Origin: Eupeodes corollae
Taxonomy: Eukaryota; Arthropoda; Insecta; Diptera; Syrphidae
Assembly (NCBI RefSeq): GCF_945859685.1
Contig: NC_079148.1
Span: 1 to 64,000 of the forward strand
Length of the DNA stretch: 64,000 bases
Reading direction: 5' to 3'
Below, one piece after another: positions 12,512-24,149 of this stretch. The notes under the pieces were generated by a model. It searched no databases. It saw only the letters and a program-made list of their open reading frames with translations, and was not told the DNA's origin. The translations under genes and the position numbers were made by a program. Within the stretch, counting starts at the first letter, position 1; every line of letters begins with the position of its first letter.

Positions 12512-15500
12512 TTGCGCCTAGTCAAGATCTATCATTCTAGATACAGCCAGGTCATTTTGGAGCGCTGGTTGAGCGTCCAGAGCGTTTTCCCACATACAAT
12601 GACAAAAAAAAAAATTCTCACAAAAATAACGTGCACCGTTTACCCCCCTCTCACTCCTAAACCGCTGAAAATGGAATTTTCACTTGTACTAGGGAAAGTT
12701 GCGCCTAGTCAAGATCTATCATTCTAGATACAGCCAGGTCATTTTGGAGCGCTGGTTGAGCGTCCAGAGCGTTTTCCCACATACAATGACAAAAAAAAAA
12801 ATTCTCACAAAAATAACGTGCACCGTTTACCCCCCTCTCACTCCTAAACCGCTGAAAATGGAATTTTCACTTGTACTAGGGAAAGTTGCGCCTAGTCAAG
12901 ATCTATCATTCTAGATACAGCCAGGTCATTTTGGAGCGCTGGTTGAGCGTCCAGAGCGTTTTCCCACATACAATGACAAAAAAAAAAATTCTCACAAAAA
13001 TAACGTGCACCGTTTACCCCCCTCTCACTCCTAAACCGCTGAAAATGGAATTTTCACTTGTACTAGGGAAAGTTGCGCCTAGTCAAGATCTATCATTCTA
13101 GATACAGCCAGGTCATTTTGGAGCGCTGGTTGAGCGTCCAGAGCGTTTTCCCACATACAATGACAAAAAAAAAATTCTCACAAAAATATCGTGCACCGTT
13201 TACCCCCCTCTCACTCCTAAACCGCTGAAAATGGAATTTTCACTTGTACTAGGAAAAGTTGCGCCTAGTCAAGATCTATCATTCTAGATACAGCCAGGTC
13301 ATTTTGGAGCGCTGGTTGAGCGTCCAGAGCGTTTTCCCACATACAATGACAAAAAAAAAATTCTCACAAAAATAACGTGCACCGTTTACCCCCCTCTCAC
13401 TCCTAAACCGCTGAAAATGGAATTTTCACTTGTACTAGGAAAAGTTGCGCCTAGTCAAGATCTATCATTCTAGATACAGCCAGGTCATTTTGGAGCGCTG
13501 GTTGAGCGTCCAGAGCGTTTTCCCACATACAATGACAAAAAAAAAATTCTCACAAAAATAACGTGCACCGTTTACCCCCCTCTCACTCCTAAACCGCTGA
13601 AAATGGAATTTTCACTTGTACTAGGGAAAGTTGCGCCTAGTCAAGATCTATCATTCTAGATACAGCCAGGTCATTTTGGAGCGCTGGTTGAGCGTCCAGA
13701 GCGTTTTCCCACATACAATGACAAAAAAAAAAATTCTCACAAAAATAACGTGCACCGTTTACCCCCCTCTCACTCCTAAACCGCTGAAAATGGAATTTTC
13801 ACTTGTACTAGGGAAAGTTGCGCCTAGTCAAGATCTATCATTCTAGATACAGCCAGGTCATTTTGGAGCGCTGGTTGAGCGTCCAGAGCGTTTTCCCACA
13901 TACAATGACAAAAAAAAAAATTCTCACAAAAATAACGTGCACCGTTTACCCCCCTCTCACTCCTAAACCGCTGAAAATGGAATTTTCACTTGTACTAGGG
14001 AAAGTTGCGCCTAGTCAAGATCTATCATTCTAGATACAGCCAGGTCATTTTGGAGCGCTGGTTGAGCGTCCAGAGCGTTTTCCCACATACAATGACAAAA
14101 AAAAAAATTCTCACAAAAATAACGTGCACCGTTTACCCCCCTCTCACTCCTAAACCGCTGAAAATGGAATTTTCACTTGTACTAGGGAAAGTTGCGCCTA
14201 GTCAAGATCTATCATTCTAGATACAGCCAGGTCATTTTGGAGCGCTGGTTGAGCGTCCAGAGCGTTTTCCCACATACAATGACAAAAAAAAAATTCTCAC
14301 AAAAATAACGTGCACCGTTTACCCCCCTCTCACTCCTAAACCGCTGAAAATGGAATTTTCACTTGTACTAGGAAAAGTTGCGCCTAGTCAAGATCTATCA
14401 TTCTAGATACAGCCAGGTCATTTTGGAGCGCTGGTTGAGCGTCCAGAGCGTTTTCCCACATACAATGACAAAAAAAAAATTCTCACAAAAATAACGTGCA
14501 CCGTTTACCCCCCTCTCACTCCTAAACCGCTGAAAATGGAATTTTCACTTGTACTAGGGAAAGTTGCGCCTAGTCAAGATCTATCATTCTAGATACAGCC
14601 AGGTCATTTTGGAGCGCTGGTTGAGCGTCCAGAGCGTTTTCCCACATACAATGACAAAAAAAAAAATTCTCACAAAAATAACGTGCACCGTTTACCCCCC
14701 TCTCACTCCTAAACCGCTGAAAATGGAATTTTCACTTGTACTAGGGAAAGTTGCGCCTAGTCAAGATCTATCATTCTAGATACAGCCAGGTCATTTTGGA
14801 GCGCTGGTTGAGCGTCCAGAGCGTTTTCCCACATACAATGACAAAAAAAAAAATTCTCACAAAAATAACGTGCACCGTTTACCCCCCTCTCACTCCTAAA
14901 CCGCTGAAAATGGAATTTTCACTTGTACTAGGGAAAGTTGCGCCTAGTCAAGATCTATCATTCTAGATACAGCCAGGTCATTTTGGAGCGCTGGTTGAGC
15001 GTCCAGAGCGTTTTCCCACATACAATGACAAAAAAAAAAATTCTCACAAAAATAACGTGCACCGTTTACCCCCCTCTCACTCCTAAACCGCTGAAAATGG
15101 AATTTTCACTTGTACTAGGGAAAGTTGCGCCTAGTCAAGATCTATCATTCTAGATACAGCCAGGTCATTTTGGAGCGCTGGTTGAGCGTCCAGAGCGTTT
15201 TCCCACATACAATGACAAAAAAAAAATTCTCACAAAAATATCGTGCACCGTTTACCCCCCTCTCACTCCTAAACCGCTGAAAATGGAATTTTCACTTGTA
15301 CTAGGAAAAGTTGCGCCTAGTCAAGATCTATCATTCTAGATACAGCCAGGTCATTTTGGAGCGCTGGTTGAGCGTCCAGAGCGTTTTCCCACATACAATG
15401 ACAAAAAAAAAATTCTCACAAAAATATCGTGCACCGTTTACCCCCCTCTCACTCCTAAACCGCTGAAAATGGAATTTTCACTTGTACTAGGAAAAGTTGC

Positions 15501-16616
15501 GCCTAGTCAAGATCTATCATTCTAGATACAGCCAGGTCATTTTGGAGCGCTGGTTGAGCGTCCAGAGCGTTTTCCCACATACAATGACAAAAAAAAAAAT
15601 TCTCACAAAAATAACGTGCACCGTTTACCCCCCTCTCACTCCTAAACCGCTGAAAATGGAATTTTCACTTGTACTAGGGAAAGTTGCGCCTAGTCAAGAT
15701 CTATCATTCTAGATACAGCCAGGTCATTTTGGAGCGCTGGTTGAGCGTCCAGAGCGTTTTCCCACATACAATGACAAAAAAAAAAATTCTCACAAAAATA
15801 ACGTGCACCGTTTACCCCCCTCTCACTCCTAAACCGCTGAAAATGGAATTTTCACTTGTACTAGGGAAAGTTGCGCCTAGTCAAGATCTATCATTCTAGA
15901 TACAGCCAGGTCATTTTGGAGCGCTGGTTGAGCGTCCAGAGCGTTTTCCCACATACAATGACAAAAAAAAAAATTCTCACAAAAATAACGTGCACCGTTT
16001 ACCCCCCTCTCACTCCTAAACCGCTGAAAATGGAATTTTCACTTGTACTAGGGAAAGTTGCGCCTAGTCAAGATCTATCATTCTAGATACAGCCAGGTCA
16101 TTTTGGAGCGCTGGTTGAGCGTCCAGAGCGTTTTCCCACATACAATGACAAAAAAAAAAATTCTCACAAAAATAACGTGCACCGTTTACCCCCCTCTCAC
16201 TCCTAAACCGCTGAAAATGGAATTTTCACTTGTACTAGGGAAAGTTGCGCCTAGTCAAGATCTATCATTCTAGATACAGCCAGGTCATTTTGGAGCGCTG
16301 GTTGAGCGTCCAGAGCGTTTTCCCACATACAATGACAAAAAAAAAATTCTCACAAAAATATCGTGCACCGTTTACCCCCCTCTCACTCCTAAACCGCTGA
16401 AAATGGAATTTTCACTTGTACTAGGAAAAGTTGCGCCTAGTCAAGATCTATCATTCTAGATACAGCCAGGTCATTTTGGAGCGCTGGTTGAGCGTCCAGA
16501 GCGTTTTCCCACATACAATGACAAAAAAAAAATTCTCACAAAAATAACGTGCACCGTTTACCCCCCTCTCACTCCTAAACCGCTGAAAATGGAATTTTCA
16601 CTTGTACTAGGGAAAG
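12512..16616. repeat. Higher-order repeat copy 3, partial (22 monomers)
   Basis: The order is AAA BBB AAA BB AAA BB AAAA BB, 4105 bp, the same as the first 22 monomers of the other two copies, including the subtype of the paired B monomers at 14192/14378 (ataacg) and 15125/15311 (atatcg). It stops where the shortened monomer begins, so the last four monomers of the block are absent. Confidence 0.88.
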
Positions 16617-16743
16617 TTGCGCCTAGTCAAGATCTATCATACAATGACAAAAAAAAAAATTCTCACAAAAATAACGTGCACCGTTTACCCCGCTCTCACT
16701 CCTAAACCGCTGAAAATGGAATTTTCACTTGTACTAGGGAAAG
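16617..16743. repeat. Truncated monomer (127 bp) at satellite domain boundary
   Basis: This copy runs normally to gatctatcat and then jumps to acaatgac, skipping exactly 60 bp (127 against 187). The bases cat occur at both ends of the missing segment, so the deletion could have formed through short homology. It is also the first monomer with the ccccgc variant that marks the right-hand domain, so the deletion sits at the join between two differently organised domains. Confidence 0.92.
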
Positions 16744-19700
16744 TTGCGCCTAGTCAAGATCTATCATTCTAGATACAGCCAGGTCATTTTGGAGCGCTGG
16801 TTGAGCGTCCAGAGCGTTTTCCCACATACAATGACAAAAAAAAAAATTCTCACAAAAATAACGTGCACCGTTTACCCCCCTCTCACTCCTAAACCGCTGA
16901 AAATGGAATTTTCACTTGTACTAGGGAAAGTTGCGCCTAGTCAAGATCTATCATTCTAGATACAGCCAGGTCATTTTGGAGCGCTGGTTGAGCGTCCAGA
17001 GCGTTTTCCCACATACAATGACAAAAAAAAAAATTCTCACAAAAATAACGTGCACCGTTTACCCCCCTCTCACTCCTAAACCGCTGAAAATGGAATTTTC
17101 ACTTGTACTAGGGAAAGTTGCGCCTAGTCAAGATCTATCATTCTAGATACAGCCAGGTCATTTTGGAGCGCTGGTTGAGCGTCCAGAGCGTTTTCCCACA
17201 TACAATGACAAAAAAAAAAATTCTCACAAAAATAACGTGCACCGTTTACCCCCCTCTCACTCCTAAACCGCTGAAAATGGAATTTTCACTTGTACTAGGG
17301 AAAGTTGCGCCTAGTCAAGATCTATCATTCTAGATACAGCCAGGTCATTTTGGAGCGCTGGTTGAGCGTCCAGAGCGTTTTCCCACATACAATGACAAAA
17401 AAAAAAATTCTCACAAAAATAACGTGCACCGTTTACCCCGCTCTCACTCCTAAACCGCTGAAAATGGAATTTTCACTTGTACTAGGGAAAGTTGCGCCTA
17501 GTCAAGATCTATCATTCTAGATACAGCCAGGTCATTTTGGAGCGCTGGTTGAGCGTCCAGAGCGTTTTCCCACATACAATGACAAAAAAAAAAATTCTCA
17601 CAAAAATAACGTGCACCGTTTACCCCCCTCTCACTCCTAAACCGCTGAAAATGGAATTTTCACTTGTACTAGGGAAAGTTGCGCCTAGTCAAGATCTATC
17701 ATTCTAGATACAGCCAGGTCATTTTGGAGCGCTGGTTGAGCGTCCAGAGCGTTTTCCCACATACAATGACAAAAAAAAAAATTCTCACAAAAATAACGTG
17801 CACCGTTTACCCCCCTCTCACTCCTAAACCGCTGAAAATGGAATTTTCACTTGTACTAGGGAAAGTTGCGCCTAGTCAAGATCTATCATTCTAGATACAG
17901 CCAGGTCATTTTGGAGCGCTGGTTGAGCGTCCAGAGCGTTTTCCCACATACAATGACAAAAAAAAAAATTCTCACAAAAATAACGTGCACCGTTTACCCC
18001 CCTCTCACTCCTAAACCGCTGAAAATGGAATTTTCACTTGTACTAGGGAAAGTTGCGCCTAGTCAAGATCTATCATTCTAGATACAGCCAGGTCATTTTG
18101 GAGCGCTGGTTGAGCGTCCAGAGCGTTTTCCCACATACAATGACAAAAAAAAAAATTCTCACAAAAATAACGTGCACCGTTTACCCCCCTCTCACTCCTA
18201 AACCGCTGAAAATGGAATTTTCACTTGTACTAGGGAAAGTTGCGCCTAGTCAAGATCTATCATTCTAGATACAGCCAGGTCATTTTGGAGCGCTGGTTGA
18301 GCGTCCAGAGCGTTTTCCCACATACAATGACAAAAAAAAAAATTCTCACAAAAATATCGTGCACCGTTTACCCCCCTCTCACTACTAAACCGCTGAAAAT
18401 GGAATTTTCACTTGTACTAGGGAAAGTTGCGCCTAGTCAAGATCTATCATTCTAGATACAGCCAGGTCATTTTGGAGCGCTGGTTGAGCGTCCAGAGCGT
18501 TTTCCCACATACAATGACAAAAAAAAAAATTCTCACAAAAATAACGTGCACCGTTTACCCCCCTCTCACTCCTAAACCGCTGAAAATGGAATTTTCACTT
18601 GTACTAGGGAAAGTTGCGCCTAGTCAAGATCTATCATTCTAGATACAGCCAGGTCATTTTGGAGCGCTGGTTGAGCGTCCAGAGCGTTTTCCCACATACA
18701 ATGACAAAAAAAAAAATTCTCACAAAAATAACGTGCACCGTTTACCCCGCTCTCACTCCTAAACCGCTGAAAATGGAATTTTCACTTGTACTAGGGAAAG
18801 TTGCGCCTAGTCAAGATCTATCATTCTAGATACAGCCAGGTCATTTTGGAGCGCTGGTTGAGCGTCCAGAGCGTTTTCCCACATACAATGACAAAAAAAA
18901 AAATTCTCACAAAAATAACGTGCACCGTTTACCCCCCTCTCACTCCTAAACCGCTGAAAATGGAATTTTCACTTGTACTAGGGAAAGTTGCGCCTAGTCA
19001 AGATCTATCATTCTAGATACAGCCAGGTCATTTTGGAGCGCTGGTTGAGCGTCCAGAGCGTTTTCCCACATACAATGACAAAAAAAAAAATTCTCACAAA
19101 AATAACGTGCACCGTTTACCCCCCTCTCACTCCTAAACCGCTGAAAATGGAATTTTCACTTGTACTAGGGAAAGTTGCGCCTAGTCAAGATCTATCATTC
19201 TAGATACAGCCAGGTCATTTTGGAGCGCTGGTTGAGCGTCCAGAGCGTTTTCCCACATACAATGACAAAAAAAAAAATTCTCACAAAAATAACGTGCACC
19301 GTTTACCCCCCTCTCACTCCTAAACCGCTGAAAATGGAATTTTCACTTGTACTAGGGAAAGTTGCGCCTAGTCAAGATCTATCATTCTAGATACAGCCAG
19401 GTCATTTTGGAGCGCTGGTTGAGCGTCCAGAGCGTTTTCCCCACATACAATGACAAAAAAAAAAATTCTCACAAAAATAACGTGCACCGTTTACCCCGCT
19501 CTCACTCCTAAACCGCTGAAAATGGAATTTTCACTTGTACTAGGGAAAGTTGCGCCTAGTCAAGATCTATCATTCTAGATACAGCCAGGTCATTTTGGAG
19601 CGCTGGTTGAGCGTCCAGAGCGTTTTCCCACATACAATGACAAAAAAAAAAATTCTCACAAAAATAACGTGCACCGTTTACCCCCCTCTCACTCCTAAAC

Positions 19701-22622
19701 CGCTGAAAATGGAATTTTCACTTGTACTAGGGAAAGTTGCGCCTAGTCAAGATCTATCATTCTAGATACAGCCAGGTCATTTTGGAGCGCTGGTTGAGCG
19801 TCCAGAGCGTTTTCCCACATACAATGACAAAAAAAAAAATTCTCACAAAAATAACGTGCACCGTTTACCCCCCCTCTCACTCCTAAACCGCTGAAAATGG
19901 AATTTTCACTTGTACTAGGGAAAGTTGCGCCTAGTCAAGATCTATCATTCTAGATACAGCCAGGTCATTTTGGAGCGCTGGTTGAGCGTCCAGAGCGTTT
20001 TCCCCACATACAATGACAAAAAAAAAAATTCTCACAAAAATAACGTGCACCGTTTACCCCCCTCTCACTCCTAAACCGCTGAAAATGGAATTTTCACTTG
20101 TACTAGGGAAAGTTGCGCCTAGTCAAGATCTATCATTCTAGATACAGCCAGGTCATTTTGGAGCGCTGGTTGAGCGTCCAGAGCGTTTTCCCACATACAA
20201 TGACAAAAAAAAAAATTCTCACAAAAATAACGTGCACCGTTTACCCCCCTCTCACTCCTAAACCGCTGAAAATGGAATTTTCACTTGTACTAGGGAAAGT
20301 TGCGCCTAGTCAAGATCTATCATTCTAGATACAGCCAGGTCATTTTGGAGCGCTGGTTGAGCGTCCAGAGCGTTTTCCCACATACAATGACAAAAAAAAA
20401 AAATTCTCACAAAAATATCGTGCACCGTTTACCCCCCTCTCACTACTAAACCGCTGAAAATGGAATTTTCACTTGTACTAGGGAAAGTTGCGCCTAGTCA
20501 AGATCTATCATTCTAGATACAGCCAGGTCATTTTGGAGCGCTGGTTGAGCGTCCAGAGCGTTTTCCCACATACAATGACAAAAAAAAAAATTCTCACAAA
20601 AATAACGTGCACCGTTTACCCCCCTCTCACTCCTAAACCGCTGAAAATGGAATTTTCACTTGTACTAGGGAAAGTTGCGCCTAGTCAAGATCTATCATTC
20701 TAGATACAGCCAGGTCATTTTGGAGCGCTGGTTGAGCGTCCAGAGCGTTTTCCCACATACAATGACAAAAAAAAAAATTCTCACAAAAATAACGTGCACC
20801 GTTTACCCCGCTCTCACTCCTAAACCGCTGAAAATGGAATTTTCACTTGTACTAGGGAAAGTTGCGCCTAGTCAAGATCTATCATTCTAGATACAGCCAG
20901 GTCATTTTGGAGCGCTGGTTGAGCGTCCAGAGCGTTTTCCCACATACAATGACAAAAAAAAAAATTCTCACAAAAATAACGTGCACCGTTTACCCCCCTC
21001 TCACTCCTAAACCGCTGAAAATGGAATTTTCACTTGTACTAGGGAAAGTTGCGCCTAGTCAAGATCTATCATTCTAGATACAGCCAGGTCATTTTGGAGC
21101 GCTGGTTGAGCGTCCAGAGCGTTTTCCCCACATACAATGACAAAAAAAAAAATTCTCACAAAAATAACGTGCACCGTTTACCCCCCTCTCACTCCTAAAC
21201 CGCTGAAAATGGAATTTTCACTTGTACTAGGGAAAGTTGCGCCTAGTCAAGATCTATCATTCTAGATACAGCCAGGTCATTTTGGAGCGCTGGTTGAGCG
21301 TCCAGAGCGTTTTCCCACATACAATGACAAAAAAAAAAATTCTCACAAAAATAACGTGCACCGTTTACCCCCCTCTCACTCCTAAACCGCTGAAAATGGA
21401 ATTTTCACTTGTACTAGGGAAAGTTGCGCCTAGTCAAGATCTATCATTCTAGATACAGCCAGGTCATTTTGGAGCGCTGGTTGAGCGTCCAGAGCGTTTT
21501 CCCACATACAATGACAAAAAAAAAAATTCTCACAAAAATAACGTGCACCGTTTACCCCCCTCTCACTCCTAAACCGCTGAAAATGGAATTTTCACTTGTA
21601 CTAGGGAAAGTTGCGCCTAGTCAAGATCTATCATTCTAGATACAGCCAGGTCATTTTGGAGCGCTGGTTGAGCGTCCAGAGCGTTTTCCCCACATACAAT
21701 GACAAAAAAAAAAATTCTCACAAAAATATCGTGCACCGTTTACCCCCCTCTCACTACTAAACCGCTGAAAATGGAATTTTCACTTGTACTAGGGAAAGTT
21801 GCGCCTAGTCAAGATCTATCATTCTAGATACAGCCAGGTCATTTTGGAGCGCTGGTTGAGCGTCCAGAGCGTTTTCCCACATACAATGACAAAAAAAAAA
21901 AATTCTCACAAAAATAACGTGCACCGTTTACCCCCCTCTCACTCCTAAACCGCTGAAAATGGAATTTTCACTTGTACTAGGGAAAGTTGCGCCTAGTCAA
22001 GATCTATCATTCTAGATACAGCCAGGTCATTTTGGAGCGCTGGTTGAGCGTCCAGAGCGTTTTCCCACATACAATGACAAAAAAAAAAATTCTCACAAAA
22101 ATAACGTGCACCGTTTACCCCGCTCTCACTCCTAAACCGCTGAAAATGGAATTTTCACTTGTACTAGGGAAAGTTGCGCCTAGTCAAGATCTATCATTCT
22201 AGATACAGCCAGGTCATTTTGGAGCGCTGGTTGAGCGTCCAGAGCGTTTTTCCCACATACAATGACAAAAAAAAAAATTCTCACAAAAATAACGTGCACC
22301 GTTTACCCCCCTCTCACTCCTAAACCGCTGAAAATGGAATTTTCACTTGTACTAGGGAAAGTTGCGCCTAGTCAAGATCTATCATTCTAGATACAGCCAG
22401 GTCATTTTGGAGCGCTGGTTGAGCGTCCAGAGCGTTTTCCCACATACAATGACAAAAAAAAAAAATTCTCACAAAAATAACGTGCACCGTTTACCCCCCT
22501 CTCACTCCTAAACCGCTGAAAATGGAATTTTCACTTGTACTAGGGAAAGTTGCGCCTAGTCAAGATCTATCATTCTAGATACAGCCAGGTCATTTTGGAG
22601 CGCTGGTTGAGCGTCCAGAGCG
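16744..22622. repeat. Right satellite domain with 7-monomer higher-order repeat
   Basis: About 31 full monomers plus a partial one. Two marked monomers recur: G (ccccgc in place of cccccc; copies starting 17305, 18614, 19362, 20675, 21987) and S (atatcg together with actactaaa; copies starting 18240, about 20300, about 21612). The order G A A A A S A repeats with a spacing of 1309 to 1313 bp; the interval 18614-19361 is a four-monomer version lacking S. B monomers of the left domain are absent. Small indels in C and A runs (19440, 19870, 20004, 20400, 21127, 21688, 22247, 22460) become frequent towards the edge. The array ends inside a monomer just after gtccagagcg. Confidence 0.88.
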
Positions 22623-22703
22623 ATTTTGCGATTTTTCGAGTTGTTGGTGGAGATATTTGAAAAGGTTGTTTATTTCCGACGTTGGAAGCGCAAGTTGAGA
22701 AGA
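22623..22703. other. Satellite flank, unique sequence
   Basis: Short non-satellite stretch between the array end and the palindrome. It is purine-rich towards its right end. No feature is recognised in it. Confidence 0.6.
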
Positions 22704-22781
22704 GAGAAGAAGAAAAAGTTTTTTGACGGCATGACGGCCACGCGTGGCCGTCATGCCGTCAAAAAACTTTTTCTTCTTCTC
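22704..22781. repeat. Perfect 78-bp palindrome
   Basis: Two 39-base arms pair without mismatch and without a spacer around the centre between 22742 and 22743 (core ggccacgcgtggcc). The arms carry gacggcatgacggcc and an A/G-rich outer part. It lies about 80 bp from the satellite edge. Such a perfect arm pair would extrude as a cruciform or fold as a long hairpin if transcribed. It could be a remnant of inverted-repeat mobile DNA or a fold-back made during repair. A reading frame across it (22626-22880) is judged incidental. Confidence 0.95.
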
Positions 22782-22890
22782 GCCGAACTCGAGGAGGTTG
22801 CACCCATTTTCCCACTCGTCGTCTCCAATCTTTCACTTCTATTCCTCTTTCTTATATTTCTTATTTTCACTCGTCCTTAATGTTCCATTC
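22782..22890. other. Pyrimidine-rich spacer
   Basis: A strongly C/T-biased stretch (ccaatctttcacttctattc and similar) between the palindrome and the tRNA-like sequence. No coding or RNA feature is supported. Confidence 0.5.
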
Positions 22891-22961
22891 ACTCCCGCTG
22901 CAGGGTTCGAACCCGCAATGATTGAGCTAGGGAACCCTTCGGCTAACTAACTCCACCATAC
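22891..22961 (-). mobile_element. tRNA-like sequence / possible SINE head, minus strand
   Basis: Read on the minus strand this stretch begins gtatggtggagttagttagc and contains a perfect pol III B-box core, ggttcgaacc, about 37 bases further on, close to normal A-box to B-box spacing in tRNAs and tRNA-derived SINEs. The cloverleaf is imperfect and no clear anticodon arm could be assigned, so a working tRNA gene is not claimed. A related copy on the plus strand starts at 23068, facing it. Confidence 0.5.
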
Positions 22962-23067
22962 TTTCTTATAAAATAAGGTATACAAATTTTAATCACATTC
23001 TAACTTTCTGTTATATATTTTTGTTGTTTTTTAAACCAAGATTGAATCCGCGAAAATTTTATATTTC

Positions 23068-23135
23068 CATGGTGGAGTTTGTTAGCCGTTCGTCTTTTTA
23101 ACTCAAAGGATATGAGTTCACTTCTCAGTGGGATA
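23068..23135 (+). mobile_element. Decayed tRNA-like sequence, plus strand
   Basis: It shares atggtggagtt.gttagccg and the end cagtggga/cagcggga with the minus-strand tRNA-like sequence 110 bp away, but its B-box has decayed (gagttcactt). The two therefore form an inverted pair whose 5' ends face each other. They are likely two insertions of one SINE-type family or the arms of an old inverted duplication. Confidence 0.45.
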
Positions 23136-24149
23136 CTACTTTTTTTTGAAAAAAAAATTAGTTTTTGTATAATGTAGAAAATTATTTGAAGTATTTCTAC
23201 TTCTCCTAGTTCTGGTACGATACAAAGTTTAAAAAATGAGCTATTAAATGTAAGCGAATCTGTCCATTGTTCCCTTGATATTAATAAATAATAATTTTGA
23301 AAGAAAAAAAGTCAAGTTTTTATTTGTATACAAATATTCTTCAAAAAATTAGATGAACTTAAGAGAACGAATAGTGAGCTGAGACAAGCAAATTTGAATC
23401 TTTATTGTTTCTCAGTGTCTTGAAATACCATCTCGGTACCAGTTTTATTGAATGAAATTTACCGAATCTATATTTAATTCGCTTGTTAAGCTTTTTTAAT
23501 TTAAGGCAACAGATCCCCTTTCAGCCTTTATGGCACATATGATTTGTATGATTATGGAGCACGAGTAAAATTTTATATTAGAAAAAATTCAAATTTTTAG
23601 TTATGAACAAAAGGCTGGAATATTCTTTTGTAAATTAAGTATATGTAGTTTCATACTTGCAATTTAAAGGACTTATTTCAAAATAACCTATATACTCGTA
23701 TACCTATTCAAAAATGATCAAAATCGGTAAAGATATAACACTGATTGATGTGTTTCTAAGAAAATAAATAGTTCACCATTGAAAGTTAAATAAATGTAAG
23801 TGAGGGTCCTTGTTTCATTCCTAATAAAAAAACGATCTCAAAAATATACGTGAACTACGAGTAGAAATCGTCGTACTTTAGTGAGATTTAAATGAAACCT
23901 TTAACTCACCAAATTATATGAGCATTTTCTTAGACATACGTTATAGAATTAAATAATTACAAAAAAAAAAAACGACTTAATAGCTGCAACAAGTCTGCGA
24001 GAATGTATACGTTTCGTGATGGGTTGAAAATTTGAAATAGCTTTTCACAGCCGCTTGAATAATTAAACAAACGGCTGGAACCAAAGAAATTATATTTGTC
24101 TACAAATAACTACCACAGATAAACGAGAAAAGGAGAAAAATATTTTAAA
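23136..24149. other. AT-rich non-coding stretch
   Basis: Strongly AT-rich with A and T runs and scattered stops in all frames. No coding region, RNA gene or clear repeat is supported. Probably intronic or intergenic. Confidence 0.6.

Larger units (their letters stand above)
1..22622. repeat. Satellite DNA array, 186/187-bp monomer
   Basis: About 120 head-to-tail copies of one monomer fill this block without interruption; the array runs off the left edge of the window. Each monomer holds in order: gttgcgcctagtcaagatct, a short dyad (atcta, six bases, tagat), three GAGCG motifs spaced 11 and 9 bases apart, cccacatacaatgac, an A10 or A11 tract, a pyrimidine stretch near ttaccccc, and ttcacttgtactagg. 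Copies differ at only a handful of sites (A-tract length, ataacg/atatcg, gggaaa/ggaaaa, cccccc/ccccgc, tcctaa/tactaa). Such homogeneity with a near-nucleosome repeat length is typical of centromeric or pericentromeric satellites; a centromere role is inference only. The 71-residue reading frames in the 187-bp copies start with TTG and overlap the next copy, so they are not genes. Confidence 0.98.

Noticed and set aside
13..22202. Dozens of identical 71-codon reading frames
   Set aside because: They start at TTG, exist only in the 187-bp copies and overlap the next monomer. They follow from the satellite sequence and are not genes.
1..22622. CRISPR-like regular repeats
   Set aside because: The repeats are contiguous with no unique spacers, the unit is 187 bp, and the rest of the window is eukaryotic.
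22626..22950. Reading frames of 84 and 68 codons next to the satellite
   Set aside because: They run through the palindrome and a pyrimidine-rich stretch and have no protein motif.
22891..22961. Functional tRNA gene
   Set aside because: The B-box is good, but no complete cloverleaf or anticodon arm could be drawn; called tRNA-like only.
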